A stretch of 64,000 nt of DNA, taken from NCBI RefSeq assembly GCF_022399565.1, contig NZ_JAJTUT010000005.1, positions 1 through 64,000 on the forward strand. Direction: 5' to 3'. Position numbers and translations under genes: made by a program. How positions within the stretch are numbered: position 1 is the first letter of the stretch; each line of letters starts with the position of its first letter. Of this stretch, positions 35,385 to 44,136 are shown piece by piece. The notes under the pieces were generated by a model. The model was not told the DNA's origin. It searched no databases and was given only the letters and a program-made list of their open reading frames with translations. This DNA comes from Flavobacterium algicola. Lineage in GTDB: Bacteria; Bacteroidota; Bacteroidia; Flavobacteriales; Flavobacteriaceae.

Positions 35385-36782
35385 TTATCGTTGTAATATA
35401 GTAGTAATAGCAGCCCAAATATTTTCTGAAGCTTGCCTAGGTGTTTTAGACGCTACAATCTCAAACCACTTTTTCCCTTCGGATACGTTGGACAACTGAC
35501 CGTCAAGAATTTGTTTGACTAAATTTTGCAAGTCTTTTTTATCAGTACAAAACACAGCCGCCTCTTGACTTGGCATACTTCTAAAATGGACATATTTGTA
35601 ATTTTGTCCAATATCACGAATCCCTTTTTTCAATTGTGGTTGTTCATAATTATAGTAAATACAAGGCTTATCATGCGCTACAAAATCAAATACAGTTGAA
35701 GAGCATACATTGGTCACCAGTTCAGAATGTTGACAAACGTTGTACAACGCTTTCAAATCGGCTTTAGTGGGTAGAATCTCGTTCCAGTTCTTGCCATGAG
35801 GCTTCCACAAAGGATCTAGCGAAACTACCACATCTTTGTATTTGTCCAAAATTGCGTCATAGCGCGTACTGGTATCCACGGGGCACTTTCGATAAATAAT
35901 ACCTAGATTTTCACCCGCTGCATTCAAATTCCGAACGGCAATGGCAAGATCTTCCAAATAGTATTGATCCAGTGGCGAAGTCGTTTCATCATCACCCGAA
36001 TAGCAAATGTATTTTTTGTTAATATCCAAATTGTTTTCGAGACAAAAGGCAGCTCTACTTTGTGACAAACTAGCATCAAAATGGGGTTCAAACTGCGGTG
36101 TTCCGGTAACAATCACTTGATTTTCTTTCACAAAAGGATAGTATTTCAGCACCTCCGCTTTCATCAAATCACTCCAAACGCAGTAGTAATCCGTTTCGAT
36201 CAATTGCATCGCTTTGGGCACATTGTCCCAAGAATAGACAAACCCCAAAGTCGGAATTCCTAAATCCTGAGCCGCCAACAAAGCCCCAATCGATTGAGAT
36301 GCGCGTTGGGTTGTACAAAAAACCAGATCGGGCTTGTGCTCCAACAACTGCGCTTTGCAATACTGGTATTTATCTGTAGCACGTTCAAGTGCATTAATGC
36401 GTTTTCGAATGCGAACAATCCCTTTTTCAGAAGAATTCAGTCCAATCATTATTTTCGAAAAAACGCTAATCAAACTATTTTTGACCCCCTTGTAACTAAA
36501 AGGAAATTTATAAGTCGGATACACATCATCACTAAATTTTTGTTGCGAAACATTCAACTCAATATGCTTGCGTATGCGGGTGTATATAGGAGTAAGTCGA
36601 TGTATTTTGTGGTTTTCAATTTTAACCTCATCATATCCCAATTCGTCTTGCAACGAAAAAACAGTATTGTTCCAGTACACAATTTGATTGCCTTGTTGCT
36701 CGCCCAACTCCTTAAATTGCGTAAAAGCAAAGTTGCGAAGGCCAACACCATCAGGAAAAAAAACAAATATTTTTTTATTCAT
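35385..36782 (-). CDS. GT-B surface polysaccharide transferase
   Basis: The 465-aa protein begins KKIFVFFPDGVGLRNFAFTQ, a start seen in flavobacterial locus-specific transferases. The C-terminal CSSTVFDFVAHDKPCIYYNYE resembles the donor-binding end of CDP-glycerol glycerophosphotransferase-type and UDP-glycosyltransferase-type enzymes. The middle part GFVYSWDNVPKAM is a probable acceptor-side loop. I cannot decide between glycosyl and glycerolphosphate transfer. Confidence 0.72.
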   Translation of the reverse strand: MNKKIFVFFPDGVGLRNFAFTQFKELGEQQGNQIVYWNNTVFSLQDELGYDEVKIENHKIHRLTPIYTRIRKHIELNVSQQKFSDDVYPTYKFPFSYKGVKNSLISVFSKIMIGLNSSEKGIVRIRKRINALERATDKYQYCKAQLLEHKPDLVFCTTQRASQSIGALLAAQDLGIPTLGFVYSWDNVPKAMQLIETDYYCVWSDLMKAEVLKYYPFVKENQVIVTGTPQFEPHFDASLSQSRAAFCLENNLDINKKYICYSGDDETTSPLDQYYLEDLAIAVRNLNAAGENLGIIYRKCPVDTSTRYDAILDKYKDVVVSLDPLWKPHGKNWNEILPTKADLKALYNVCQHSELVTNVCSSTVFDFVAHDKPCIYYNYEQPQLKKGIRDIGQNYKYVHFRSMPSQEAAVFCTDKKDLQNLVKQILDGQLSNVSEGKKWFEIVASKTPRQASENIWAAITTILQR

Positions 36783-36802
36783 ATTTTAATTCAAAAATTA
36801 AC

Positions 36803-36925
36803 TTGGGCGTGCCACCATAATAAACAAGGGCTTACCGTTGCTAGTCTATACAAAGCCCTTCTTTATTATGCTGTCGGGCTATACGCGCTACTTTGGTAGC
36901 TAGCTCCTATCCCTCACGCGGTTGA
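36803..36925 (+). other. Branched structured intergenic element (possible RNA)
   Basis: An 18-bp stem with a single mismatch (arms 36816-36833 and 36853-36870, 19-base loop) is followed by GTCGGGCTATACGCGC, a 5-bp hairpin (36887-36891 with 36896-36900) and CTCCTATCCCTCACGCGG. The first bases GCGTG (36807-36811) can pair with CACGC (36915-36919) to close the whole into a multibranch fold. I believe similar elements with GGGCGTGCC, GTCGGGCTAT and CCCTCACGC recur in this phylum, but this is memory. The strand given is the one on which those motifs read. Confidence 0.5.
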
Positions 36926-36946
36926 GTGTATAAAAGTACGATTTGA

Positions 36947-37822
36947 TTACCCTTTTTTATTCTTCAACTTATCACGTTGTACTTGCTCAATTGGCAAAAT
37001 ATCTGTAGCCTTAAACGAAAGTGCGTTGTGTACTGCTTTCAAATCTCTCGTTAACTTGCGCATTCCCATAGGTTCTAGCGAAGCTGCATGATCGGTTCCT
37101 TTCCAAGTTCTGTCAAGGGTATAGTGCCTTTCTATAATATTTGCTCCCAAAGTGTAGGCCGCCACATCGACCGCTATACCCAGATGGTGACCCGAAAACC
37201 CAATGTATTTCACCAAGTGCTCGTATTTTTGTTTCAGTATATTAATATCCAACAAACACACATCTTCAAAAGGCACAGGGTATCCAGAGGTACAATTGTA
37301 AAGAACCAAATCTAGATTTCTGTTCTTCGACACAAAAAACTGAACCAAATCTTCCGTTTCATTTTTTGTCGTCATTCCTGTCGAAATATGGATTTCGCCC
37401 GGATAGTTTTCACACAACCACGACAACATTTCATAATTATTATTACAAGCCGATGGGATTTTTATAAAATCGGGTTTTAAAGAAGCGATTTCCTTGGCCG
37501 AAGTAGTATCCCAAACCGAAGTAGAGTACACCATCCCGATCGACTCACAATATGATTTAAGTTCGGCATGTTGCGCTACATCAAATTCCAAAAACTCACG
37601 ATGCGCACCATAAGTATCTCCGTATGAATTGTCTGTATTTGGGTGAGCCGCATTGTATTGCTCCTCCGTCAATAGCTCTCTATTATTTCGTTTTTGAAAT
37701 TTCACCGCATCCACATTGCAAAAAATCTTCGCGATATGAATGAGTTCTTTCGCTATTTCAATATCTCCTTTGTGGTTGCAACCAATTTCGGCAATAACAT
37801 AGGGTTTTTTATAGGTGGTCAT
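36947..37822 (-). CDS. neuB: NeuB-type nonulosonic acid synthase lacking the SAF domain
   Basis: The 291-aa protein condenses phosphoenolpyruvate with a hexosamine-type sugar or its 6-phosphate to make a sialic-type acid. EIGCNHKGD (residues 12-20), AVKFQKR and IERHYTLDRTWKGTDHAASLEP are the NeuB barrel motifs. The usual SAF (antifreeze-like) domain of about 60 residues at the C-terminus is absent; the protein ends 35 residues after the SLEP motif. The ATG at 37822 is preferred over an upstream TTG at 37843. It is separated from neuA by the repeat array. Sialic, legionaminic, pseudaminic or KDN-type products are all possible. Confidence 0.87.
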   Translation of the reverse strand: MTTYKKPYVIAEIGCNHKGDIEIAKELIHIAKIFCNVDAVKFQKRNNRELLTEEQYNAAHPNTDNSYGDTYGAHREFLEFDVAQHAELKSYCESIGMVYSTSVWDTTSAKEIASLKPDFIKIPSACNNNYEMLSWLCENYPGEIHISTGMTTKNETEDLVQFFVSKNRNLDLVLYNCTSGYPVPFEDVCLLDINILKQKYEHLVKYIGFSGHHLGIAVDVAAYTLGANIIERHYTLDRTWKGTDHAASLEPMGMRKLTRDLKAVHNALSFKATDILPIEQVQRDKLKNKKG

Positions 37823-38007
37823 GTCTTTGGGTTTAGGAAACAAAGAAAATTATTTTTATTTGTTTATTATAATTTAATGGCACAATTAACTTAAAACAAC
37901 ATCAGAAATTTTTCTAAAGAAGAAAGTGAGTTTCTACTTCCAAATTGTAAGACTTCAGCAACCTTAGTCGGACGATTGTTGTAGATTAAAAAATTTGTGA
38001 TTCAATA

Positions 38008-38872
38008 CACCTTGTCAGGCTGAGCCTGTCGAAGCCCCGTTCCAATTGTCTCTCACATACAAACCGCAAAAGCCTTCGACACCCTCAGGCGGACAACCGT
38101 AATCATTTGCAACTTTGTTAAATTTAAAAAAAATCACAAATCAATGCACCTTGTCAGGCTGAGCTTGTCGAAGCCCACGCTCCAACCGTCACACACATAC
38201 AAACCGCATAAGCCTTCGACACCCTCAGGCAGACAATCGTAACCATTTATAAACTCGTTAAATTTTACAACAATCACAAATCAATGCACCTTGTCAGGCT
38301 GAGCTTGTCGAAGCCCACGTTCCAACCGTCACGAACATACAAACCGCAGAAGCCTTCGACACGCTCAGGCGGACAGTCGTAATCATTTATAAACTCGTAA
38401 TCTTCGCACAATCATTATCGACAAAATAAAATCGTAAATCTAAACACCTTGTCAGGCTGAACTTGGCGAAGCCCCATTCTAACCGTCACACACATACCAA
38501 CCGTATAAGCCTTCGACAAGCTCAGGCGGACAACTGTAATCATTTACAAATTCGTTAAATTTTACAATAATCACAAATCAAAACACCTTGTCAAACTGAG
38601 CATATCGAAGCCCCATTCCAACCGCCACGCACATACAAACCGCATAAACCTTCGACAAGCTCAGGCGGACAACCGTAATCAATTACAAAATCGTCAAATT
38701 TTACAATAATCACAAATCAAAACACGCTGTCAGGCTGAGCTTGTCGAAGCCCCGCACCAACCGACACGTACATACAGACCGCAAAAGCCTTAGACAAGCT
38801 CAGGCAGACAACATTAAATTGTAAAATAATTACAAATCAAAGCACCTTGTCAGGCTGAGCCTGTCGAAGCCC
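38008..38872. repeat. Array of seven ~139-bp repeats with inverted REP-like arms
   Basis: Units begin CACCTTGTCAGGCTGAGC (or close variants) at 38008, 38147, 38287, 38445, 38584, 38723 and 38843, giving spacings of 139, 140, 158, 139, 139 and 120. Each of the six full units holds GTCAGGCTGAGCTTGTCGAAG and, some 35-40 bases on, its approximate inverse CTTCGACAAGCTCAGGCGG, so each can form a long hairpin. The seventh is a half unit with one arm only. A decayed half unit may lie at 37951-38007. The array fills the gap between neuB and neuA and has no reading frame. Confidence 0.93.
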
Positions 38873-38896
38873 GTGTATTCACTACCATAATCCCAA

Positions 38897-40054
38897 TTAA
38901 TATCTTTTATTATATTTCATGATCACTTCACAAACTTCTCTGATAGCACCTTCAGCAGAAGGATTGGTAAGTACATAATCCGCATGACGTTTTACAATTT
39001 CAGTACCATTGGCTGGACAAAAAGACCAACCTACACTACAAATATTTGCCAAATCATTGACGTCATCGCCTACGTAGGCAACTTGACCTAAAGTCGCCTT
39101 TTTATCTTTTAAAAACTGTGTTAAGAAAGCATATTTATCTTTTACGCCCAAAAAGCAGTTTTCAATCTGCAGCTTTTTCATGCGTTGTCCTACCAGTTCA
39201 GAATTTTCAGAAGTCATGATGATTACCTCAACTTGTTGTTGCCTGATTATTTCAAGCCCCATTCCGTCTCGCATGTCAAAATACTTCATCATTTCACCTT
39301 CGGCACCATAATAAACACCTCCGTTGGTGAAAACCCCATCAACGTCTAGAACTAAATAATCAATGCGTTGGTGCGTTTTATTCTTCTGCAATCTATTCGC
39401 TAGCAACTGCTCCACAATTTCCCAATCGGTCGTACTGTCGATTTCGGTATAGCTGGCCTCTTCCATTTCGATCAAACCAATTTTACCACTTACTCTATTT
39501 TTCGATTGTAAAAAAGCGGCTTTTGTAGTCGCGTACACTGCGCCGTTTTCGACCAACAACCCATCAAAATCCTGACGGCGTGGTCGGTTGAATACATCAT
39601 AATTTTGAGGTGTTCCATCTGCATTCCAAGTAAAACGATGGGTTTTTACCACTGTTATTGCCGAATCAAAACCTTCCTTTTCTACTTTATCCAAAACGGC
39701 ATTGATGTCGGCCGCAGTTGTGAGTGGTGAGGTCGCTTGTAACAAACATAAAACATCGAAATCATTACTGACTTGTGTTGCAAATTCCAACAAAACACTT
39801 TCGGTCAAAGCCGTATCTGTTGCATTCTCGGCATTGCGAATCAGTACTTTTATTTTTGGATTCCAATAATATTCTTTGTTGATATAGTCTACAATGGATG
39901 TGTCATCTGTAAAAACAACTACCTCATCCAAATTTGAAAAAGCAGCTTCGCTTAAAGCCCACGAAAATAGAGGACGACCCAACATCTTCTTTTTATTTTT
40001 ACTTGGAATTCCTTTGGAGTTTTTACGTAATGGAAGGATGGCTATTTTTTTCAT
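38897..40054 (-). CDS. neuA: CMP-nonulosonate synthetase fused to a KdsC-like HAD phosphatase
   Basis: The 385-aa protein has a cytidylyltransferase domain at about 1-225 (AILPLRKNSKGIPSKN, LLQATSPLT, VENGAVYAT) that activates a nonulosonic acid with CTP. A HAD domain at about 230-385 shows the KdsC set: LDVDGVFTNG (nucleophile Asp237, Asp239), TSENS (281-285), Lys in GVKDK, and GDDVND (329-334). All HAD motifs look intact, so it may remove the 9-phosphate from the precursor. Related two-domain arrangement is known in animal CMAS. The upstream partner synthase is across the repeat array. Confidence 0.9.
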   Translation of the reverse strand: MKKIAILPLRKNSKGIPSKNKKKMLGRPLFSWALSEAAFSNLDEVVVFTDDTSIVDYINKEYYWNPKIKVLIRNAENATDTALTESVLLEFATQVSNDFDVLCLLQATSPLTTAADINAVLDKVEKEGFDSAITVVKTHRFTWNADGTPQNYDVFNRPRRQDFDGLLVENGAVYATTKAAFLQSKNRVSGKIGLIEMEEASYTEIDSTTDWEIVEQLLANRLQKNKTHQRIDYLVLDVDGVFTNGGVYYGAEGEMMKYFDMRDGMGLEIIRQQQVEVIIMTSENSELVGQRMKKLQIENCFLGVKDKYAFLTQFLKDKKATLGQVAYVGDDVNDLANICSVGWSFCPANGTEIVKRHADYVLTNPSAEGAIREVCEVIMKYNKRY

Positions 40055-40086
40055 TTGGTTTATTTTTTATTATCAAAGTAATTTTT

Positions 40087-40965
40087 TCAGTAGGGAATAT
40101 TTTTTAAAGACTTCATTCGAATTTGAGTTGCTTTTTTTATAGGCCTTCTATATTTTCGGCTTTTAAAAAAAAAGATAAACATGTTACCCACTGCCTTACA
40201 ATACAATTTAAAATACACAGTATCAGTCAGCGCGTACTTCCTGAAATTATGAATTAATAAGGTAGCCGTAATTTTGATTGGGTTTGGATCGTATACTAAA
40301 AACAATCGGAAAGAATTACGTAATTGCCTTTCGAAACGGAAATAATTTCTACCTTGAATATTTCTTTTTTCTCGATCTACTCTATGATTGACAACAATTG
40401 TATGATCATAAAAAATGTCATATCCCAGGTCCATTACTTCCATGGAAACTGCTGTTTCTTCACCGTAGATATCCATCCAAACTGGAAAACCATTGATGGC
40501 TTGATATACTTTTTTCAAAATAGCAAAACCGCAACCTATAAATTCATTGGTCATATAGGAATTGCTGTGCTTGGTTTGTAAACATGCTTCTTGATCTGAC
40601 TTGTAAATACCCTTCACTTCTTGAAATGAAATAATACCTAGATTAGGATTTTCTTCGAAGTCTTTTTGAATACTCTTAATAAAATCTTGGCTTATCGGGT
40701 GAGCGTCATCATCCAAACCTATGAAAATTTCTCCAACTGCTTTTTTGTATAAAATCGCTCGCGCTGGTGAGGCGCTGATGCTTTCTTTTGAAACCGTCCA
40801 CTGCACCCATGGGAATTGAGATTGCATTTTTTCGGTTGCAGCACAGCCATCAATAAATACTAGCACTTCATGACGCTCTTCATCTCTTATCTTATGAATT
40901 TTAGATAAGGTATACTGCAATTCTTTAGGACGATTTTTTGTAACTATTAAAAAAGAAATATCCAT
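40087..40965 (-). CDS. GT2 glycosyltransferase
   Basis: The 292-aa GT-A protein starts ISFLIVTKNRPKEL, with DDD at 85-87 (GLDDDAHPI) and IYGEETAVSMEV near residue 167 as the acceptor-side acidic motif. A basic C-terminus KSRKYRRPIKKATQIRMK may bind the membrane. It starts where the upstream GT4-like gene stops (single-base overlap). Confidence 0.9.
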   Translation of the reverse strand: MDISFLIVTKNRPKELQYTLSKIHKIRDEERHEVLVFIDGCAATEKMQSQFPWVQWTVSKESISASPARAILYKKAVGEIFIGLDDDAHPISQDFIKSIQKDFEENPNLGIISFQEVKGIYKSDQEACLQTKHSNSYMTNEFIGCGFAILKKVYQAINGFPVWMDIYGEETAVSMEVMDLGYDIFYDHTIVVNHRVDREKRNIQGRNYFRFERQLRNSFRLFLVYDPNPIKITATLLIHNFRKYALTDTVYFKLYCKAVGNMFIFFFKSRKYRRPIKKATQIRMKSLKNIPY

Positions 40966-42113
40966 TATTTGCTATTAACGTTTTGATACAATGCTACTAT
41001 TTTTGGTCGCATTAAATCTCTGTTGAAATTTTCTTGCACATACGCAACATTGTACGCTTGGGCTTGGGCTCGCATCGTCTCATTTTCTAATGCTTTTTTT
41101 ATACATATTGCAATCTCAGATATACTGTAGGGGTCTTCGATTAGAAAACCATTTACACCATGTTTTATCACTTCTTCAGATACACCTCCTGGATTGGACT
41201 GAATCGGAAAAGCGCCCATTCCAATAGCTTCGACACTACTTGTTGGCAAACCATCTGAAATGCTATTAGCGAGATGAATGAGGCTTCGTCCCATAATTTT
41301 CAGCAAATCAGCATTGGCTATAAATTGCCCTCTGACATGAACTGTAACTTGCAGTTGCTTAAAAAAAGCAGAGCTTTCAATTCGTTCTTTTAAAATTGAA
41401 TCAGCACTGTAAATAACAATTTCTAGATTATGCAACAATGAAGCAGGTAGACTTTCTATTGCATCAATAATTTGGATGGCCTTCCCTACGCCATCTTCGT
41501 ATCCTTTTATAATAATTATTCTTCTTTCTTCTTGTGACGCAATATCACTCAATTTTATATCAAGACCACCATTGCCAATGTAATCTCCAAGAAATGTATT
41601 GGTAAATCCATTTTGAGAGGCAATCCTGTGATCACGTTTGCAGTCTGTGATCAAGTAATTTACCCTTCTTAAAAAACGATTTACTTTTTGTTTTGTACCC
41701 CCTAGCTCTTCATAGAAAAAAAGATCGCTCCCCCATGACGAGTAAACAAAGTCTATTGTAGGGTTTTCCTCCATTACTTTAAGTATCGGGAAACCTGATA
41801 ATCGCATCTCAAAGCAATGCACAATATCGGGTTTAAATGTTACAAGTAAGTCCTTAAAAACGGCAGTCACATTGCGCTCGTTAATCTTCTGAATACTTTG
41901 GTACCACTTTGGCAATTTTGCTTTTAAGGTATGTCTAAAGGGAAAATCCCATTTTTGTTTCCAGCCTTTGCCTTGTGTCACCCAGTCGATACGATCCACT
42001 TTCGCACCGCCGTCTGTGATATCAAACCAATATACCTCGTAGCCTGACTCCTCCAATTGGTTGACCCATTGAAAAAAATGATGATTGGGTATCGAAACCA
42101 TTAGTATTTTCAT
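40965..42113 (-). CDS. GT4-like glycosyltransferase
   Basis: The 382-aa GT-B protein starts MKILMVSIPNHHFFQWV and has YSSWGSDLFFYEE in the middle, typical of family 4 members that act on surface glycans. The C-terminal SISDGLPTSSVEAIGMGAFPI carries the donor-site Glu. It overlaps the upstream gene by four bases. Confidence 0.88.
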   Translation of the reverse strand: MKILMVSIPNHHFFQWVNQLEESGYEVYWFDITDGGAKVDRIDWVTQGKGWKQKWDFPFRHTLKAKLPKWYQSIQKINERNVTAVFKDLLVTFKPDIVHCFEMRLSGFPILKVMEENPTIDFVYSSWGSDLFFYEELGGTKQKVNRFLRRVNYLITDCKRDHRIASQNGFTNTFLGDYIGNGGLDIKLSDIASQEERRIIIIKGYEDGVGKAIQIIDAIESLPASLLHNLEIVIYSADSILKERIESSAFFKQLQVTVHVRGQFIANADLLKIMGRSLIHLANSISDGLPTSSVEAIGMGAFPIQSNPGGVSEEVIKHGVNGFLIEDPYSISEIAICIKKALENETMRAQAQAYNVAYVQENFNRDLMRPKIVALYQNVNSK

Positions 42114-43042
42114 TTTTTCTTTATTGGAATTAAACTTTTATAAATAGAATGACAATACAATTTACTCAATTTTAACTTTGACGGACTCTTAGCTAATAAT
42201 TTCAAATACACGATAAACCCATTGTGATAGGAACGCTCTCGATTATAGCTAGTCATTTGATCTCTTTGTCGTACTAAAATGCTACATGCAATACTGACTT
42301 GATGACGTGAAAAATTCGGATCTGAATGCATTTCTTCCAACAAGTCGATTAAGGTTTGCTGGAAAGCACTATTTTTTTTCATGTATTGTGCCGAGACCCC
42401 AATATCCATGCGGTAGACGGCAGTTATATCTTCTAGATATTGAATTTTGCCTCCATCTTTTAAAGTCCACAAATACGATGGCCAATCTCCAAAAGGAAAT
42501 TTAGCTATCCATGATGGTAAAAAATGATCCTCTGACAAGGTGTTTCTGAACAATACCGAAACCGAATGGATGAAATTATCCAAAACCAAATCATCAAAAT
42601 TCAAATCGGTTTTAGTTAAATGGTAGGTGTAATTTTTACAAATGCCAGTTTCGTATAATTTTTGAATGCCTGTGTACACCATGCTATAGTCACGCTGCTG
42701 CTCCAAAAAATCAACTTGCTTTTGTAATTTAAAATCATCTATCCAATAGTCATCTCCATCACATATCGCAATATAAGTACCGTCACACTCCTTTATGGTT
42801 CGCATATAATTGGCAATCAGTCCAATATTACGACCTAAAGACGGTAGTAATTTTATACGATTGCCATTGTTACGAGCAAATTCTTCACATATTTGTCTGG
42901 TAGCATCGGTACTGTAGTCCTCGCCAATTACCAATTGAATATTAAAAGTGGTTTGCTGACGCAAAATACTATCGATGGCTTGACCGATGAATTGCTCTTG
43001 ATTGTAGGTGAGCATGAAGATGCTTACTGTAGGGTTTGGCAT
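42110..43042 (-). CDS. GT2 glycosyltransferase
   Basis: The 310-aa GT-A protein begins VSIFMLTYNQEQFIGQAI, with EDYSTDATR near 41-49 and the metal-binding DGDD at 95-98 (CDGDDYW). The following LQKQVDFLE is common in this subfamily. It is the second of a pair with the adjacent GT4-like gene, overlapping by four bases. Confidence 0.9.
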   Translation of the reverse strand: MPNPTVSIFMLTYNQEQFIGQAIDSILRQQTTFNIQLVIGEDYSTDATRQICEEFARNNGNRIKLLPSLGRNIGLIANYMRTIKECDGTYIAICDGDDYWIDDFKLQKQVDFLEQQRDYSMVYTGIQKLYETGICKNYTYHLTKTDLNFDDLVLDNFIHSVSVLFRNTLSEDHFLPSWIAKFPFGDWPSYLWTLKDGGKIQYLEDITAVYRMDIGVSAQYMKKNSAFQQTLIDLLEEMHSDPNFSRHQVSIACSILVRQRDQMTSYNRERSYHNGFIVYLKLLAKSPSKLKLSKLYCHSIYKSLIPIKKK

Positions 43043-43044
43043 TT

Positions 43045-44136
43045 TTAACTTTTATCGCGGTTTTCAAGCACCTCTTGCGTAACTTCTAGATATTTCGACT
43101 TCCATTTCTGGCAAGGTTCCAAATGATTCCCTTCTGCCCATTCGTTCCATGCATTGATAAACAAAAAAGGTTCAGGAACCAGTTCCCATTTGTAGTTACT
43201 TTTAATATGGCTTAACCAAGCACCATATTTTTCTGGCGTTGAATCTTTTAAAATAAATGGATAATTTTCCTTTCTAGCCGCATTGTCCCACATCGGTGTA
43301 ATTCCCGGATAAACCGCTGGACTGTATTTTAAATTCATTTGAACTTTGGAATAGGCTTCATAATCATGTACTACTAATTTAGCAGGATTGTAGATTCGGA
43401 GCAATTTTTCTACTTTAATTTTTAATCGTGTGGAATAACTCGCTTTTGTTGCTTGCGGTGTATCGGAATAACTAGGTTGAAATTCAAATGCAAAATCAAA
43501 ACAATCAGGAACGATATCTAAATTTGATTTTCTGGCAAAACCAATATATAGATCCGGAAAACCAGCTTTTTTAACTTCATCTTTCCAAAGCTTTATTGTT
43601 TTCTCAATATCTGGAAATAACTCATATCGGTAAAGTATAAAAATAGGCTTACCGTTGACTTTAATATACCTTGAATCCTTGAAATATGTCAGCAAATGTA
43701 AAATATGGTTTAAATCATCTGCTTCTGAATAGTCTTGTCTTAACAAAACATCTTGTTCTGCTGATATCCATGTTCTGGTCCAGTTTTCATTCGCCCAACA
43801 CAACATAAAAGGAAAATCTTCTTTGTCATTTTTTAGCTTTCTGTCTAAAGGCTCATGCAACAACCTTTTACCAGAGAACCAATAATGATAGTAACAAAAG
43901 CCATATATACCAAATTGCTTGGCCATGGCCTCTTGTGCTAATCTTGCATCTTCAAGTCGCAAGTCATAAAACCCTAAATCTGCAGGTAGGTGGGGTTGAT
44001 AATGCCCTTCAAAACGTGGAGTTGCTTTTGTTACATTGGTCCATTCTGTAAAACCTTTGCCCCACCACTCATCATTTTCAGGTATAGGATGAAATTGCGG
44101 AAGATATATCGCGATCGGTTTAATTACTTTTGACAT
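43045..44136 (-). CDS. WbsX / GH99-like glycan-processing protein
   Basis: The 363-aa protein matches the WbsX family, found in O-antigen loci: IAIYLPQFHPIPENDEWWGKG at the start, FCYYHYWFSGKRLL near residue 76, FMLCWANENWTRTW near 109 and FINAWNEWAEGNHLEP near the end. The fold is like glycoside hydrolase family 99. Whether it acts as hydrolase or transferase is open. It overlaps the upstream GT2 gene by 17 bases. Confidence 0.9.
   Translation of the reverse strand: MSKVIKPIAIYLPQFHPIPENDEWWGKGFTEWTNVTKATPRFEGHYQPHLPADLGFYDLRLEDARLAQEAMAKQFGIYGFCYYHYWFSGKRLLHEPLDRKLKNDKEDFPFMLCWANENWTRTWISAEQDVLLRQDYSEADDLNHILHLLTYFKDSRYIKVNGKPIFILYRYELFPDIEKTIKLWKDEVKKAGFPDLYIGFARKSNLDIVPDCFDFAFEFQPSYSDTPQATKASYSTRLKIKVEKLLRIYNPAKLVVHDYEAYSKVQMNLKYSPAVYPGITPMWDNAARKENYPFILKDSTPEKYGAWLSHIKSNYKWELVPEPFLFINAWNEWAEGNHLEPCQKWKSKYLEVTQEVLENRDKS

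Noticed and set aside
38008..38872. CRISPR array
   Set aside because: Units are about 139 bases, the whole unit is conserved instead of short repeats with unique spacers, the arms form inverted pairs, and no cas gene is nearby.
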